Assembly (NCBI RefSeq): GCF_001921865.1
Contig: NZ_MSCT01000020.1
Coordinates: forward strand, 124,001-188,000
Source of the DNA: Pseudomonas chlororaphis
GTDB lineage: Bacteria; Pseudomonadota; Gammaproteobacteria; Pseudomonadales; Pseudomonadaceae
Direction of reading: 5' to 3'
DNA: 64,000 nucleotides
The position numbers were made by a program, and so were the translations under genes. Positions 53,164 through 61,551 of the stretch are shown one piece after another. Under the pieces are notes generated by a model, which saw nothing but the letters and a program-made list of their open reading frames with translations, was not told the DNA's origin and made no database searches. Position 1 is the stretch's first letter. Each line of letters begins with the position of its first letter.

Positions 53164-54498
53164 GCACGTCACTGGCAAGACCACCCAGGCCTCCAGCCCA
53201 CCACCGTCGCGGTTGCGCAGGCGCAATTCGCCGCCATGCTCCAGCACGATCGCCCGCGCGGCGGAAAGGCCCAGGCCAACGCCGCCGGTGTTGCGGTTGC
53301 GTGAGTTCTCCATGCGAAAGAACGGCTCGAACACCTGTTCGTGGTAGCTGTCGGGAATACCCGGCCCGCGATCCAGCACGCCGACCCGTACCTGCTCGGC
53401 GTCCGCTGTCAGCTCGATCGCCGGCTTGCGACCATATTTGATGGCGTTCTCCAACAGGTTGCTCATGACCCGCTTGAGCCCCAGCGGGCGGCCGACATAC
53501 ACCAGGCGCGGCGGACCGTTGAAGGTGATGTCGATGGACTGGTCGCGGTAGTCGTCGGCCAGGGTTTGCAACAGCTCCGCCAGATCGAACGAAGTCGCCT
53601 CCTCCAGCCGCGCGTCGTCGCGGAAGAAGTCCAGGGCCGAGTTGATCATCGCCTGCATTTCGTCGACGTCGTGGAACAGCCGTTGCTGCTGCTCGGGGTC
53701 TTCGATGAACTCGCCGCGCAAGCGCATGCGGGTCAGCGGGGTCCGCAGGTCATGGGAAATCGCCGCGAGCATCTGCGTGCGGTCCTTGATGAAGTGCTGC
53801 AGCTGCGCCTGCATGGCGTTGAACGCGAGGATCGCCTGGCGGATTTCGTGGGGCCCGACCGGTTCGATGGGCGGTGCGCGAAAGTCCACGCCAAAGCGCC
53901 GCGCGCCCAGGGCGAACTGCTGCAGGGGCCGGGCCAGGCGGCGGGTGGCGATCAGCGCCACCAGGACCGTGGACAACAGCACCAGGGCGATCACGATCAG
54001 GTTGCGCGGCCCTTCCTCCAACCCCCAACTGCGCAAGGCCGCCGAAAACGCCAGCCAGCTGCCGTCGCTCAACTGGATCAATAACGCATAACGCCCACCC
54101 TGGCCCGGCCAGTCGCTGGGCTGGTAGGCCTCGATATGCTTGCCCTGGGGCTTGAGCAACTGACGCAGCCCCTGGGAGTCGGTGCCGTACTCAGGGTCGT
54201 CGACCGTGGGCATCTCGATCTCTTGCCGTGTAGCGTGCCAGGTCACGCTCAAGCCACGATCGCTGACCGCCTCGGCCAGGCGCGGGCGCTGCACCGGTTC
54301 CGAGGCATCGATCATATTGCTGATAGACGCGACCCTCTCCACCAGGCCCGACTCGCTCAGCGGCGGATAGGCCCAGACCCCGGCCAGCTGTACGAACAAG
54401 GCATTGAACGCCAGTGCCGTGAGCATCGCCATCAGGGTGGTCAGGGCGATCCAGCGGGCGATGGTGTCCCTGGAGCGCGCCAACCTTGCGGCGCTCAT
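53158..54498 (-). CDS. EnvZ-like sensor histidine kinase
   Basis: 446 residues. Two membrane spans (about 14-38 and 176-195) flank a periplasmic sensor region, followed by a HAMP segment (TRRLARPLQQFALGARRFGVD), the HisKA box AAISHDLRTPLTRMRLRGEF with the phospho-His, and HATPase motifs NLLENAIKYG, DRGPGIP and GGVGLGLSAA. Overlaps the regulator stop by 4 nt (ATGA). The signal is unknown. The stop codon lies within a REP element. Confidence 0.92.
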   Translation of the reverse strand: MSAARLARSRDTIARWIALTTLMAMLTALAFNALFVQLAGVWAYPPLSESGLVERVASISNMIDASEPVQRPRLAEAVSDRGLSVTWHATRQEIEMPTVDDPEYGTDSQGLRQLLKPQGKHIEAYQPSDWPGQGGRYALLIQLSDGSWLAFSAALRSWGLEEGPRNLIVIALVLLSTVLVALIATRRLARPLQQFALGARRFGVDFRAPPIEPVGPHEIRQAILAFNAMQAQLQHFIKDRTQMLAAISHDLRTPLTRMRLRGEFIEDPEQQQRLFHDVDEMQAMINSALDFFRDDARLEEATSFDLAELLQTLADDYRDQSIDITFNGPPRLVYVGRPLGLKRVMSNLLENAIKYGRKPAIELTADAEQVRVGVLDRGPGIPDSYHEQVFEPFFRMENSRNRNTGGVGLGLSAARAIVLEHGGELRLRNRDGGGLEAWVVLPVTCL

Positions 54499-55205
54499 TG
54501 GCGGGTCACGGTGGGGGTAAACAGGTAGCCGCCGTTGCGCACCGTGCGGATCATCGCCGGGCGCTTGGTATCGAACTCCAGCTTGCGCCGCAGGCGGCTG
54601 ACCTGCACATCGATGCTGCGATCGAAGGCCTCGTAGGCCTGCCCGCGCGCGAGGTCGAGCAACTGCTCGCGGCTGAGAATGCGTTGCGGATGCTCGGCGA
54701 ACACCAGCAGCAGGTCGAACTCCCCCGCCGACAGCGGGATCATCACCTGGTCGGGCGAGCGCAGTTCGCGGCGCGTGAGGTCCAGTTGCCAGTCGGCGAA
54801 CTTGATCAGCGGCCGCGGCACTTCGCCGGTCTGCGGCCGGCTCTCCCCGGCCCGGCGCAACACCGCCCGCACCCGGGCCAGCAGCTCGCGGGCATCGAAG
54901 GGTTTGCTCAGGTAATCGTCGGCGCCCATCTCCAGGCCCACCACCCGGTCGCTCAACTCGCCCATGGCGGTCAGCATGATCACCGGCACCGCGTGCTGCT
55001 GACGCAGGCGCTGGCACAGGGTCAGGCCGTTTTCCCCCGGCAGCATCAGGTCGAGGATGATCAAGTCCGGCACCTGCCGCTCCAACGCCGCCCACAGCGA
55101 AGCGCCTTCGGTCGCGACGTCCACCGAATAGCCGTGTTGCACAAAAAACTTCTTCAGCAGCGCGAGGACCTCGAGGTCGTCGTCCACGATCAACAGACTG
55201 CTCAC
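54495..55205 (-). CDS. OmpR-family response regulator
   Basis: 236 residues. Receiver domain (1-120): acidic pocket VDDD near 8, phospho-Asp in IILDLMLPGENG near 52, Thr in MLTAMGEL and Lys in LSKPFDARELLARV. C-terminal winged helix (about 135-232) with SAGEFDLLLVFAEHPQRILSREQLLDLARG and RPAMIRTVRNGGYLFTP. Pairs with the downstream kinase. Targets are unknown; mlaA is divergent, 167 bp away. Confidence 0.94.
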   Translation of the reverse strand: MSSLLIVDDDLEVLALLKKFFVQHGYSVDVATEGASLWAALERQVPDLIILDLMLPGENGLTLCQRLRQQHAVPVIMLTAMGELSDRVVGLEMGADDYLSKPFDARELLARVRAVLRRAGESRPQTGEVPRPLIKFADWQLDLTRRELRSPDQVMIPLSAGEFDLLLVFAEHPQRILSREQLLDLARGQAYEAFDRSIDVQVSRLRRKLEFDTKRPAMIRTVRNGGYLFTPTVTRQ

Positions 55206-55372
55206 CAGTGCGTATCACTCAAGCTCGGAAAGAACCGTCATTCAAAACCATTAGGCCCGGCCCGTCATTTATTTCAGCTCGGCAACAAACCGACAACCAC
55301 GCAATAAAGCAGACATCTTTGCGCAAAATAGCCATGCCAGCATCGGCCTCCCTCCCCCCAGGTCCACCGCCC

Positions 55373-56161
55373 ATGCGCTCTTTCCTGTGTTCCGTCCGCC
55401 TACCGCGTCATACCGCCTTGCTGCTGTCCCTGTCCTACCTGGCGGGCTGTACCAGCCCGGCGCCGACCACCCAGCTACCCTGCGCTCAGGTCGAGCGGCC
55501 GATCCACGACCCGGCCGAATCGATGAACCGCGGCATCTTCGCCTTCAACAAGGCCGTCGACGACTACGCCCTGGCGCCGGTCGCCCGCGGTTATCGCCAC
55601 CTGCCGGATTTCATGCAGCAGGGTGTGCATAACTTCGCCAGCAACTTCGGCGAGCCCAAGGTCTTCATCAACGACCTGCTGCAAGGCAACGGGCAGCGCT
55701 CGGTCAACACCCTGGGGCGTTTCGCCGTCAACACCACCGTGGGCATCCTCGGCCTGTTCGACGTCTCCGACCCGCTGGGCATCCCGCGCCACACCGCCGA
55801 CTTCGGCCAGACCTTCGGCGTATGGGGCATCGGCAACGGCCCGATCGTCGAACTGCCGCTGCTGGGCACCAGCAACAGCCGCGACGCCGCGGGCAAGGTC
55901 CTGAGCTTCTTCGTCGATCCGTTCGGCGACAACAGCGACACCGTGCAAACCCTCGGCACCGTTGCCCTGGTCGGTGGCGTAGTGGACGGCCGCGCCGAAC
56001 TGCTGCCACTCACCGACAGCCTGAAACACATGCCCGACTACTACAGCGCCCTGCGCGACGTGAACGCCGAACACCGCGCCGCCTTCGTCCAGGAAGGCAA
56101 GCAAGGCTATACCGAGCCCGCCAAATACCGCTGCGAAGGAGCGACTCATGACGATTTCTGA
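55373..56161 (+). CDS. mlaA: MlaA/VacJ outer-membrane phospholipid-transport lipoprotein
   Basis: 262 residues. Part of the Mla system that removes surface-exposed phospholipid and passes it to MlaC. Lipoprotein signal with LSLSYLAGC. The mature protein has the family core: HDPAESMNRGIFAFNKAVDDYALAPVARGYRHLP, NFASNFGEPKVFINDLLQG, GRFAVNTTVGILGLFDVS and FGQTFGVWG. The ATG at 55373 is chosen (AGGT upstream); a 13-residue longer start at 55334 lacks a ribosome-binding site. mlaBCDEF are not in this window. Confidence 0.93.
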   Translation: MRSFLCSVRLPRHTALLLSLSYLAGCTSPAPTTQLPCAQVERPIHDPAESMNRGIFAFNKAVDDYALAPVARGYRHLPDFMQQGVHNFASNFGEPKVFINDLLQGNGQRSVNTLGRFAVNTTVGILGLFDVSDPLGIPRHTADFGQTFGVWGIGNGPIVELPLLGTSNSRDAAGKVLSFFVDPFGDNSDTVQTLGTVALVGGVVDGRAELLPLTDSLKHMPDYYSALRDVNAEHRAAFVQEGKQGYTEPAKYRCEGATHDDF

Positions 56162-56423
56162 CGCCGACGCCCTGGTCCTGCTGCAACGCGTCGCCAAGCA
56201 CGGCGACGCCTCCCTGCAATGCCGCGAAGTCAGCCTGCGCCTCTCGGCCGACCAGCAACACCTGACCCTCAGCCGCTACAGCGAACACTACAGCCCCGAC
56301 GGCCTGGAATGGGTCGAACGCCAGCACCGCATCAGCGTGACGGAGTTGATTCGTTGGGTGATCAGGCAGGGGGAGCCGCAGGTGTTGGTGCGGGGGCCGG
56401 ACTGCGCTTTTGCATCACTTTGA
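56148..56423 (+). CDS. Small conserved-type hypothetical protein
   Basis: 91 residues. Not recognised. Overlaps the mlaA 3' end by 14 bp in another frame, with GGAG upstream of the ATG, so it is probably translated from the same message. Composition is mixed alpha/beta (SLQCREVSLRLSADQQHLTLSRYSEHYS, a possible beta hairpin, then ISVTELIRWVIRQ). No signal peptide or membrane span. Confidence 0.6.
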   Translation: MTISDADALVLLQRVAKHGDASLQCREVSLRLSADQQHLTLSRYSEHYSPDGLEWVERQHRISVTELIRWVIRQGEPQVLVRGPDCAFASL

Positions 56424-56534
56424 CCCGAAAGAGTTGATGCCTGCCAAGGGGGAAAGCGTTTCAGAATCGCCTGATTCAGCAGCTTGATATTCATCGTTAC
56501 GTTCGAGGCCCATTCCTCAACAAGAACGTACGCC

Positions 56535-58001
56535 ATGGCCTTTGTCATCAGGGAAGGCGATCCCACCACCGGTGGCAAGGTCATCGCCGGATCAGCCAAC
56601 GCCTTCGTCGTGAACCAACGGGTCGCTCGCATTGCCGACCCTGTGTGGTGCCCGGTGTGCCAGGCGGTGGGTTACATAGCCGAAGGGCACCACACCTTGC
56701 TGGATAGCCAGCAAGCCACAGCGGTGGAAGGCAGCCTTGTGCAATGCGGCTGTCCGAGCGGGGCCAATCGCCTGATTGCCACCCAGCATTCGGTCATTTC
56801 CGGAAACCAGCCAACTATTGCGCTCGATAGCGATTCGGTCGGGCCGGCGGTGATCAATACCCAGCGCTGGGCCGACGCCATTCATAAGGGCTACCCGCAA
56901 AACGAGTTTGCCGATGCGGTGCCACGGGATCAGGTGCGCGGCCTGACCGTTGCCCACGGCGATATCGTTTCACCGCCGCTGTCCGTGCAAGACACACAAC
57001 ACCTTATAGAACCCGGCTTTCATATCGTGCAATCGCCCATGAGTCGGGCGGCGCTGGAGACGCTGCTGTTCGGCCAGGCCGATGAAGCGGTGCTGGAGAA
57101 ATTCCGCCGGCTCAATCCTCAACTCTCAAGCGATGCCAAACCGGGGCAACTCGTCGTCCTCAGTCATCCCGACAACAACTTATGCACTCGCGAAGAAGCG
57201 CTGCTGATGGACGCTGCGGAGAAGGTCAGCGCGGCCTTGGCGTCCATGAGCAATGAAGAAGCGGCCTTTATGCTCAAGTATCGGGCGCAGGTTGAATCGA
57301 TACTTTCGTATGGTTCGACGGCGTTGGGCGTTAGTACTGCGGCAGCGGGCAACCATATGGACAGCTTGAAAAGAACGCTGTTGGCCATTGAAAACCTCCA
57401 TCAGGAGTTCTTCCTGCGAGACGGACACCTTCGTAGCGTCGAGTTTTTCAGTGAAAGAAAGAAACTATTCAAGCAATTGGACGCTAACCTGACAACCGTC
57501 ACGAAAATGAGTATTGCGTTCCCTGATCATCCCAAACTCAAGAGTGCCTTGAATATTTCAAGCCGCAGCTTGGTGCATCGCTGGACTCAGGCGGGCGCGG
57601 TGGGACAAATACCTGGGTACGCTACGCAAATTGAAAGTGTTGCAGCAGCCTCCAAGATACTTAAGTGGGGAGGTTGGCTTGGGACAGCATTGGGTGGTGG
57701 AGCATCTTATGTGAAGGTTCAGGACGTTTGCTCAGCAGGAAATAAGAAGGTTTGTGAGAAGGTACGACTTACGGAAGCTGGAAGCTTTACGGGCGGGGTA
57801 GCGGGTGGAATGCTCGCAGGAATGGCATTAGGTACTGCCGCGACTGGAGCTGTTTGTGTGGCCATCGGAGTTCCTACAGGTGGTGTCGGTAGCGTAGTGT
57901 GCGGCCTAGTCGTCGTCGGAGGGGGCTCTTATACAGCAGGAAAACTGGGTGAAGCCGGGGGCGAAAGAATAGGAGAGTTTATATATGAGAAAGGAAAATG
58001 A
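56535..58001 (+). CDS. PAAR-domain putative type VI secretion effector
   Basis: 488 residues. N-terminal PAAR-like domain (about 1-95: MAFVIREGDPTTGGKVIAGS, GSLVQCGCPSGANRL) that would cap the VgrG spike. Then a LysM-like segment (about 165-215, FRRLNPQLSSDAKPGQLVVLS), a helical middle, and a C-terminal region (about 415-470) dominated by glycine-zipper stretches (GGVAGGMLAGMALGTAA, GGVGSVVCGLVVVGGGSY), suggesting membrane insertion or pore formation. Codon use becomes AT-richer towards the 3' end, as in exchanged toxin tips. Overlaps the next gene by ATGA. No vgrG or adaptor lies nearby. Confidence 0.8.
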   Translation: MAFVIREGDPTTGGKVIAGSANAFVVNQRVARIADPVWCPVCQAVGYIAEGHHTLLDSQQATAVEGSLVQCGCPSGANRLIATQHSVISGNQPTIALDSDSVGPAVINTQRWADAIHKGYPQNEFADAVPRDQVRGLTVAHGDIVSPPLSVQDTQHLIEPGFHIVQSPMSRAALETLLFGQADEAVLEKFRRLNPQLSSDAKPGQLVVLSHPDNNLCTREEALLMDAAEKVSAALASMSNEEAAFMLKYRAQVESILSYGSTALGVSTAAAGNHMDSLKRTLLAIENLHQEFFLRDGHLRSVEFFSERKKLFKQLDANLTTVTKMSIAFPDHPKLKSALNISSRSLVHRWTQAGAVGQIPGYATQIESVAAASKILKWGGWLGTALGGGASYVKVQDVCSAGNKKVCEKVRLTEAGSFTGGVAGGMLAGMALGTAATGAVCVAIGVPTGGVGSVVCGLVVVGGGSYTAGKLGEAGGERIGEFIYEKGK

Positions 58002-58393
58002 ACCTGATTAGCTCTCCACATGATTTTTTTGTTGTTTTATGCGCCCTGACTTTTCTGGGGATATTCAGCATGGCCGGTATTTATCTCTATTGGGGATACA
58101 CCCGCTTGGAGGAAATACTTGGCCACGTTAAAAATTGCAAGGCAATAACCGAGAGCAGGTTCTATCTTCATATGGGCCCTTGGGGAAGGCTCGTAATGGT
58201 CGGCATGGTGGCAGGCTTTTTAGCCCGCCCGACTTCCTATATTAAAAAAGGCATACTGGACGCCAACGAAATAGATACTTTTCCACAGCCGTTTAAAAAA
58301 AGGCTAACCCTATCGCACTATATTGTATGGGGACTGGGGGGAAGCATGCTGTTATCGGTTAGCGCTATGAAAGCAATCGAGCTTTTCGCCTGA
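57998..58393 (+). CDS. Small membrane protein, probable immunity to the PAAR effector
   Basis: 131 residues with two or three membrane segments (about 10-34 FFVVLCALTFLGIFSMAGIYLYW, 63-78 LVMVGMVAGFLARPTS, 110-129 YIVWGLGGSMLLSVSAMKAI). Not recognised by family. It overlaps the effector stop as ATGA, is AT-rich like the effector tip, and is followed at once by a terminator. Integral membrane immunity proteins are usual for pore-forming T6SS effectors, so the pairing supports that reading; the role is inferred. Confidence 0.7.
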   Translation: MNLISSPHDFFVVLCALTFLGIFSMAGIYLYWGYTRLEEILGHVKNCKAITESRFYLHMGPWGRLVMVGMVAGFLARPTSYIKKGILDANEIDTFPQPFKKRLTLSHYIVWGLGGSMLLSVSAMKAIELFA

Positions 58394-58396
58394 GTG

Positions 58397-58422
58397 AAAA
58401 AGGCCCTTTAAGGGCCTTCTTC
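58397..58422 (+). terminator. Terminator after the effector-immunity pair
   Basis: AAAAAGGCCC-TTTA-GGGCCTTCTT: short GC stem with A/T flanks directly after the immunity-like gene. Confidence 0.8.
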
Positions 58423-58576
58423 TGAATCCTGCCTTCCTTCTCATATAACAGCCAGCATTCCCTTCCATATATTCATAGCATTGTCGTGCCTCTCATGAAG
58501 CGTCCATCTATATTTGAAGGAAACCTGCGAATAGAGTTGGTATTACCGAGTTAACAACCAAACAAACACACCAACT

Positions 58577-59161
58577 TCAGGAATCTTTGAAGTGTTCCAC
58601 CTTACTACACCATCGCCTTAACAGTGCCTCTATCGTCCGTTCACAAGCCATTGGCAATCGAAAAGAAATATTATTCTGCTGTTGAGCCAACTGTTCAAAA
58701 ATATCTTTTTGCTCGATCGGCGCGGAATCTGGAAGGACATACCCCTTTCCTTTTTTATTTAACTCCGCCTCATTCCGAACAGACTTCTCATAACCGGCCC
58801 TGACCACAGCTAGAACTGCATGATCGAGCTTTGGATGTTCAAGAACATGAGCACATTTATTTCTCAGTTCACCTAACGAGGCTAACACCTCATAGATCCA
58901 GGCTGGAAAAGTGTCGCCATACATCCCTTTCAACAGCAAACACTTTGTACGATAGCTCAAATTGGCCGATGCTAATGCAGCAGGATCCCGCAACTCAACC
59001 TGTATAAGCTTATAAACTATTTCCTCAATTATAAGATGCGCATTCAAGACATAAATTGTCAGATCTGACGACGGTATCAGCTTGATAAAAACCTTCTCAA
59101 AGTACTCTTGCTGCCCAGACTCTTTTAAAAAACCAAGTAAAGACTTTGATAACATATCCAT
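58577..59161 (-). CDS. HEPN-like hypothetical protein, AT-rich
   Basis: 194 residues from the ATG at 59161; a TTG at 59191 and an ATG at 59155 are alternatives. Mostly helical. LNAHLIIEEIVYKLI (about 39-53) followed by LGELRNKCAHVLEHP (about 96-110) matches the HEPN pattern, with an Rx4H motif (Arg100, His105) and a polar residue after Arg that form the RNase site of active HEPN proteins. Base composition is far more AT-rich than neighbours, suggesting recent transfer. It has no obvious MNT partner. Role unknown; a defence or toxin role is possible. Confidence 0.65.
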   Translation of the reverse strand: MDMLSKSLLGFLKESGQQEYFEKVFIKLIPSSDLTIYVLNAHLIIEEIVYKLIQVELRDPAALASANLSYRTKCLLLKGMYGDTFPAWIYEVLASLGELRNKCAHVLEHPKLDHAVLAVVRAGYEKSVRNEAELNKKGKGYVLPDSAPIEQKDIFEQLAQQQNNISFRLPMACERTIEALLRRWCSKVEHFKDS

Positions 59162-59263
59162 CCAACCATAAAAATGGTTTATCTCACACAAGATAATCCA
59201 TCTGTGACATTTTCTTTTTAATTCCCACCATCGGAAAGGAGCTTCCCTTTCTTACAAACTCAC

Positions 59264-59818
59264 TCACCTTGGAACAACAATCGGTATCACCAACGGTGTC
59301 GGCCCCGCCGGCGGCATCATCATTCCCTCGCTCTTCACCACCGTCACTCCGCGCTGCTTGATGGTCTCGTACACCCGCTCCGTCGCCGCCGTATCGTGAT
59401 AGCCGCCGTCATCGATCATCACGCTCAGCGCGCTCTGGCGGCGTGGTTCGATCAGTTGCACTTGATTGGTCCGGAAGTACGAATCCAGGGCGACCTTGCT
59501 CAGGGTCGACAAGTCGACCCGCAAGATGTCGGTGTACTTCAGCGCCGTGGCGTCCCAGCCCTGGACGTAGAGCTCGTCCCGGGTCAGGGCGAAAGTGCAG
59601 AAGTGGTAGGTTCCGGTGGTAGAGCCTGGGGTGGAGATCAGCAGCGAGCAGCGACCGTGTTGCAGGATCGGTCCCTTGATGTCCGGGAAGTCTTTGCTGA
59701 CTTGAGTCGCGAACTGCGCGCGGTCGTAATAAATGGTGGCCCTGTCATAGGGCGTGGTGTTGCAGCCTGACAGCAGAACGGTCGCACCGATCAACAGGCT
59801 GGCACAAAGGTTACGCAT
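59264..59818 (-). CDS. Hypothetical lipoprotein
   Basis: 184 residues. Lipoprotein signal LCASLLIGATVLLSGC (lipidated Cys about 19). The mature part is a beta-rich domain (GTYHFCTFALTRDELYVQGWDA, ILRVDLSTLSKVAL) with a Pro-rich hydrophobic end (PPAGPTPLVIPIVVP). No recognised family. Stands alone between the HEPN-like and NYN genes. Confidence 0.75.
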   Translation of the reverse strand: MRNLCASLLIGATVLLSGCNTTPYDRATIYYDRAQFATQVSKDFPDIKGPILQHGRCSLLISTPGSTTGTYHFCTFALTRDELYVQGWDATALKYTDILRVDLSTLSKVALDSYFRTNQVQLIEPRRQSALSVMIDDGGYHDTAATERVYETIKQRGVTVVKSEGMMMPPAGPTPLVIPIVVPR

Positions 59819-59864
59819 GGATCACTCCAGGGAAGGTCTATCGATTCGGTTGTGGCCGGCCAAC

Positions 59865-60692
59865 TCAGCGGGCCTGGTGGTCAGGGGTTCTATTCTTGTT
59901 GCGCACGTACAACACCGCCCCGCCAGTGGGCGATGCGCCACGGGTTTCCAGATCAAACCATTTGCTCTGGCTGCGAATCAGGCCACTGAGCTTGGTGTGG
60001 CCGTAAAGCCGGGAGTCGAACGCGGGGCGCAGCTTGCTGATGGTGGTGCCCAACATGGCCAGCGGTGCCCAGCCATCTTCTTCGGCGATGTCATCGAGAA
60101 TCTTGGCGATGAACTCCACCGGCACCTTTGCCGAGCGATTGGAGGATGACGCAGCGGGCTGTTTACCCGCCTCTTCGGCAGGCTCGGCGGTTGCCGGGGC
60201 CTTGTCGCCCTGGGCAGCGGGCTCAGCGACCTCCTGGGCTCGGAGAATCTCGGTGTAGATAAACTTGTCACAGGCCTTGACGAAAGGTTCGGGCGTTTTC
60301 GCTTCGCCGAAGCCGTACACCGTCATCCCTTCCTCGCGCAAGCGCCCGGCCAGGCGCGTGAAGTCGCTGTCGCTGGACACCAGGCAGAAACCGTCGAAGC
60401 GCCGGGTGTAAAGCAGGTCCATGGCGTCGATGATCAACGAGCTATCGGTGGCGTTCTTGCCCTTGGTGTAGGCGAACTGCTGGATGGGCTGGATCGAATG
60501 CTCCAGCATCAGCTTCTTCCATCCGCTCAGTTGCGGCCCGGTCCAGTCGCCGTACATGCGCTTCACACTGGCGATGCCGTACTTGGCGATCTCCTCGAAC
60601 AGCGCTTCGACAATCGACGCCTGCGCGTTGTCGGCGTCGATCAGCACGGCGAGGTGTTTTTGCTGGTTCGAGTGCGTGGACTTGGTGGCCAT
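59865..60692 (-). CDS. NYN-domain protein with C-terminal LOTUS/OST-HTH domain
   Basis: 275 residues. The N-terminal NYN (PIN-like) domain (about 12-150) carries acidic residues in VLIDADNAQ (Asp19, Asp21), DSSLIIDAMDLLYTRR and VSSDSDFTRLAGRLRE, expected to bind metal for RNA cleavage. An Ala/Pro/Glu linker (about 155-185) leads to a LOTUS domain (about 190-262, VEFIAKILDDIAEEDGWAPLAMLGTTISKL). This architecture, also named MARF1-like or LabA-like, is linked to RNA binding and decay; the bacterial role is unsettled. Confidence 0.85.
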   Translation of the reverse strand: MATKSTHSNQQKHLAVLIDADNAQASIVEALFEEIAKYGIASVKRMYGDWTGPQLSGWKKLMLEHSIQPIQQFAYTKGKNATDSSLIIDAMDLLYTRRFDGFCLVSSDSDFTRLAGRLREEGMTVYGFGEAKTPEPFVKACDKFIYTEILRAQEVAEPAAQGDKAPATAEPAEEAGKQPAASSSNRSAKVPVEFIAKILDDIAEEDGWAPLAMLGTTISKLRPAFDSRLYGHTKLSGLIRSQSKWFDLETRGASPTGGAVLYVRNKNRTPDHQAR

Positions 60693-60889
60693 GGTTCATC
60701 CTTGAGGGCTGGCGGCTGGGGGTAGAACGTCTTCCTTAACGAGCATGAAAGCCTGGGCTGCAACGGACTGGAAGCGCCGTTAGCATTGGACTGCGGGGGA
60801 AAGCTACTATTTTGCCATCCTATCGTCCACCGCCGGCTAGCCGGCATTCCCTTACACTCGCCCATTGCCCATTTGAACGAGCCCTGAAG

Positions 60890-61444
60890 ATGACCAAAGG
60901 CGTTTGCATCATCGAGTGCGTCTGTGAAGACGATCCCGGATCAGAAGGAAAGGTCCTCAAGGAAATATTCAATCTGATGCAGGTCAAATCCAAATTGATC
61001 CGCGTGAGATCGATTAAACAGCTTCTCAAAGCCCTGGCCCAGACTGAAATGACCCATGTGCATATAGCGACCCATGGCGCGGTGACGAAGAACAAGCGCT
61101 TCGTAGGTTGGTGGACGCATGACGGTGAAGGTTCGCATGCGAAGCTGCGAGAGAACGCCATATCGCTCAAAGGCACCACTGTCGTCAGCACTGCCTGTCA
61201 ATCAGGCTCACGAACGTTTGCCAGGCTCCTCACCCAAGAGCTTGGCTGCAAAAACTATATAGCCCCAACAGGCTCGCCCAGCTTCCATAGCGCCGCCTTG
61301 TTTGCGCACATCTACTATCACAAGCTTTTCAAGACCAAGAAGACCGTACGAAAGGCATTTGTTTCTTATGCTAAGCGCTACAGGAACCCACATGAATTCA
61401 CCTTGTTCAAAGGCTCCAGCCAGTCGCCCGCCAAAAAGAAGTAG
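60890..61444 (+). CDS. Small stand-alone CHAT/caspase-like protein
   Basis: 184 residues. MTHVHIATHGAV (His62 in THG) and TTVVSTACQSGSRTFARLL (Cys103 in STACQSG) form the His-Cys dyad of the CHAT/caspase-like fold (HxATHG ... xACxSG). The protein is little more than this protease domain plus a basic Lys-rich C-terminus (KKTVRKAFVSYAKRYR, SPAKKK). CHAT proteases are usually fused to TPR or sensor domains. No obvious substrate or sensor gene is adjacent; NYN-LOTUS is divergent upstream. Function inferred only from the dyad. Confidence 0.7.
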   Translation: MTKGVCIIECVCEDDPGSEGKVLKEIFNLMQVKSKLIRVRSIKQLLKALAQTEMTHVHIATHGAVTKNKRFVGWWTHDGEGSHAKLRENAISLKGTTVVSTACQSGSRTFARLLTQELGCKNYIAPTGSPSFHSAALFAHIYYHKLFKTKKTVRKAFVSYAKRYRNPHEFTLFKGSSQSPAKKK

Positions 61445-61551
61445 CCCTGAAACCCCGCGCGAGGATGAGTGCGCCTCTTTCGTCTCGTACTGACAAAACT
61501 TCTACATCCTCTGCGATATGATCCGGCTCAATTTTTCCGAAACCTTAACGC

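Noticed and set aside
53158..55218. Apparent 686-codon fusion of regulator and kinase
   Set aside because: Upstream of the kinase ATG at 54498 the frame is out of register with the OmpR-type regulator; the two are separate genes with a 4-nt overlap.
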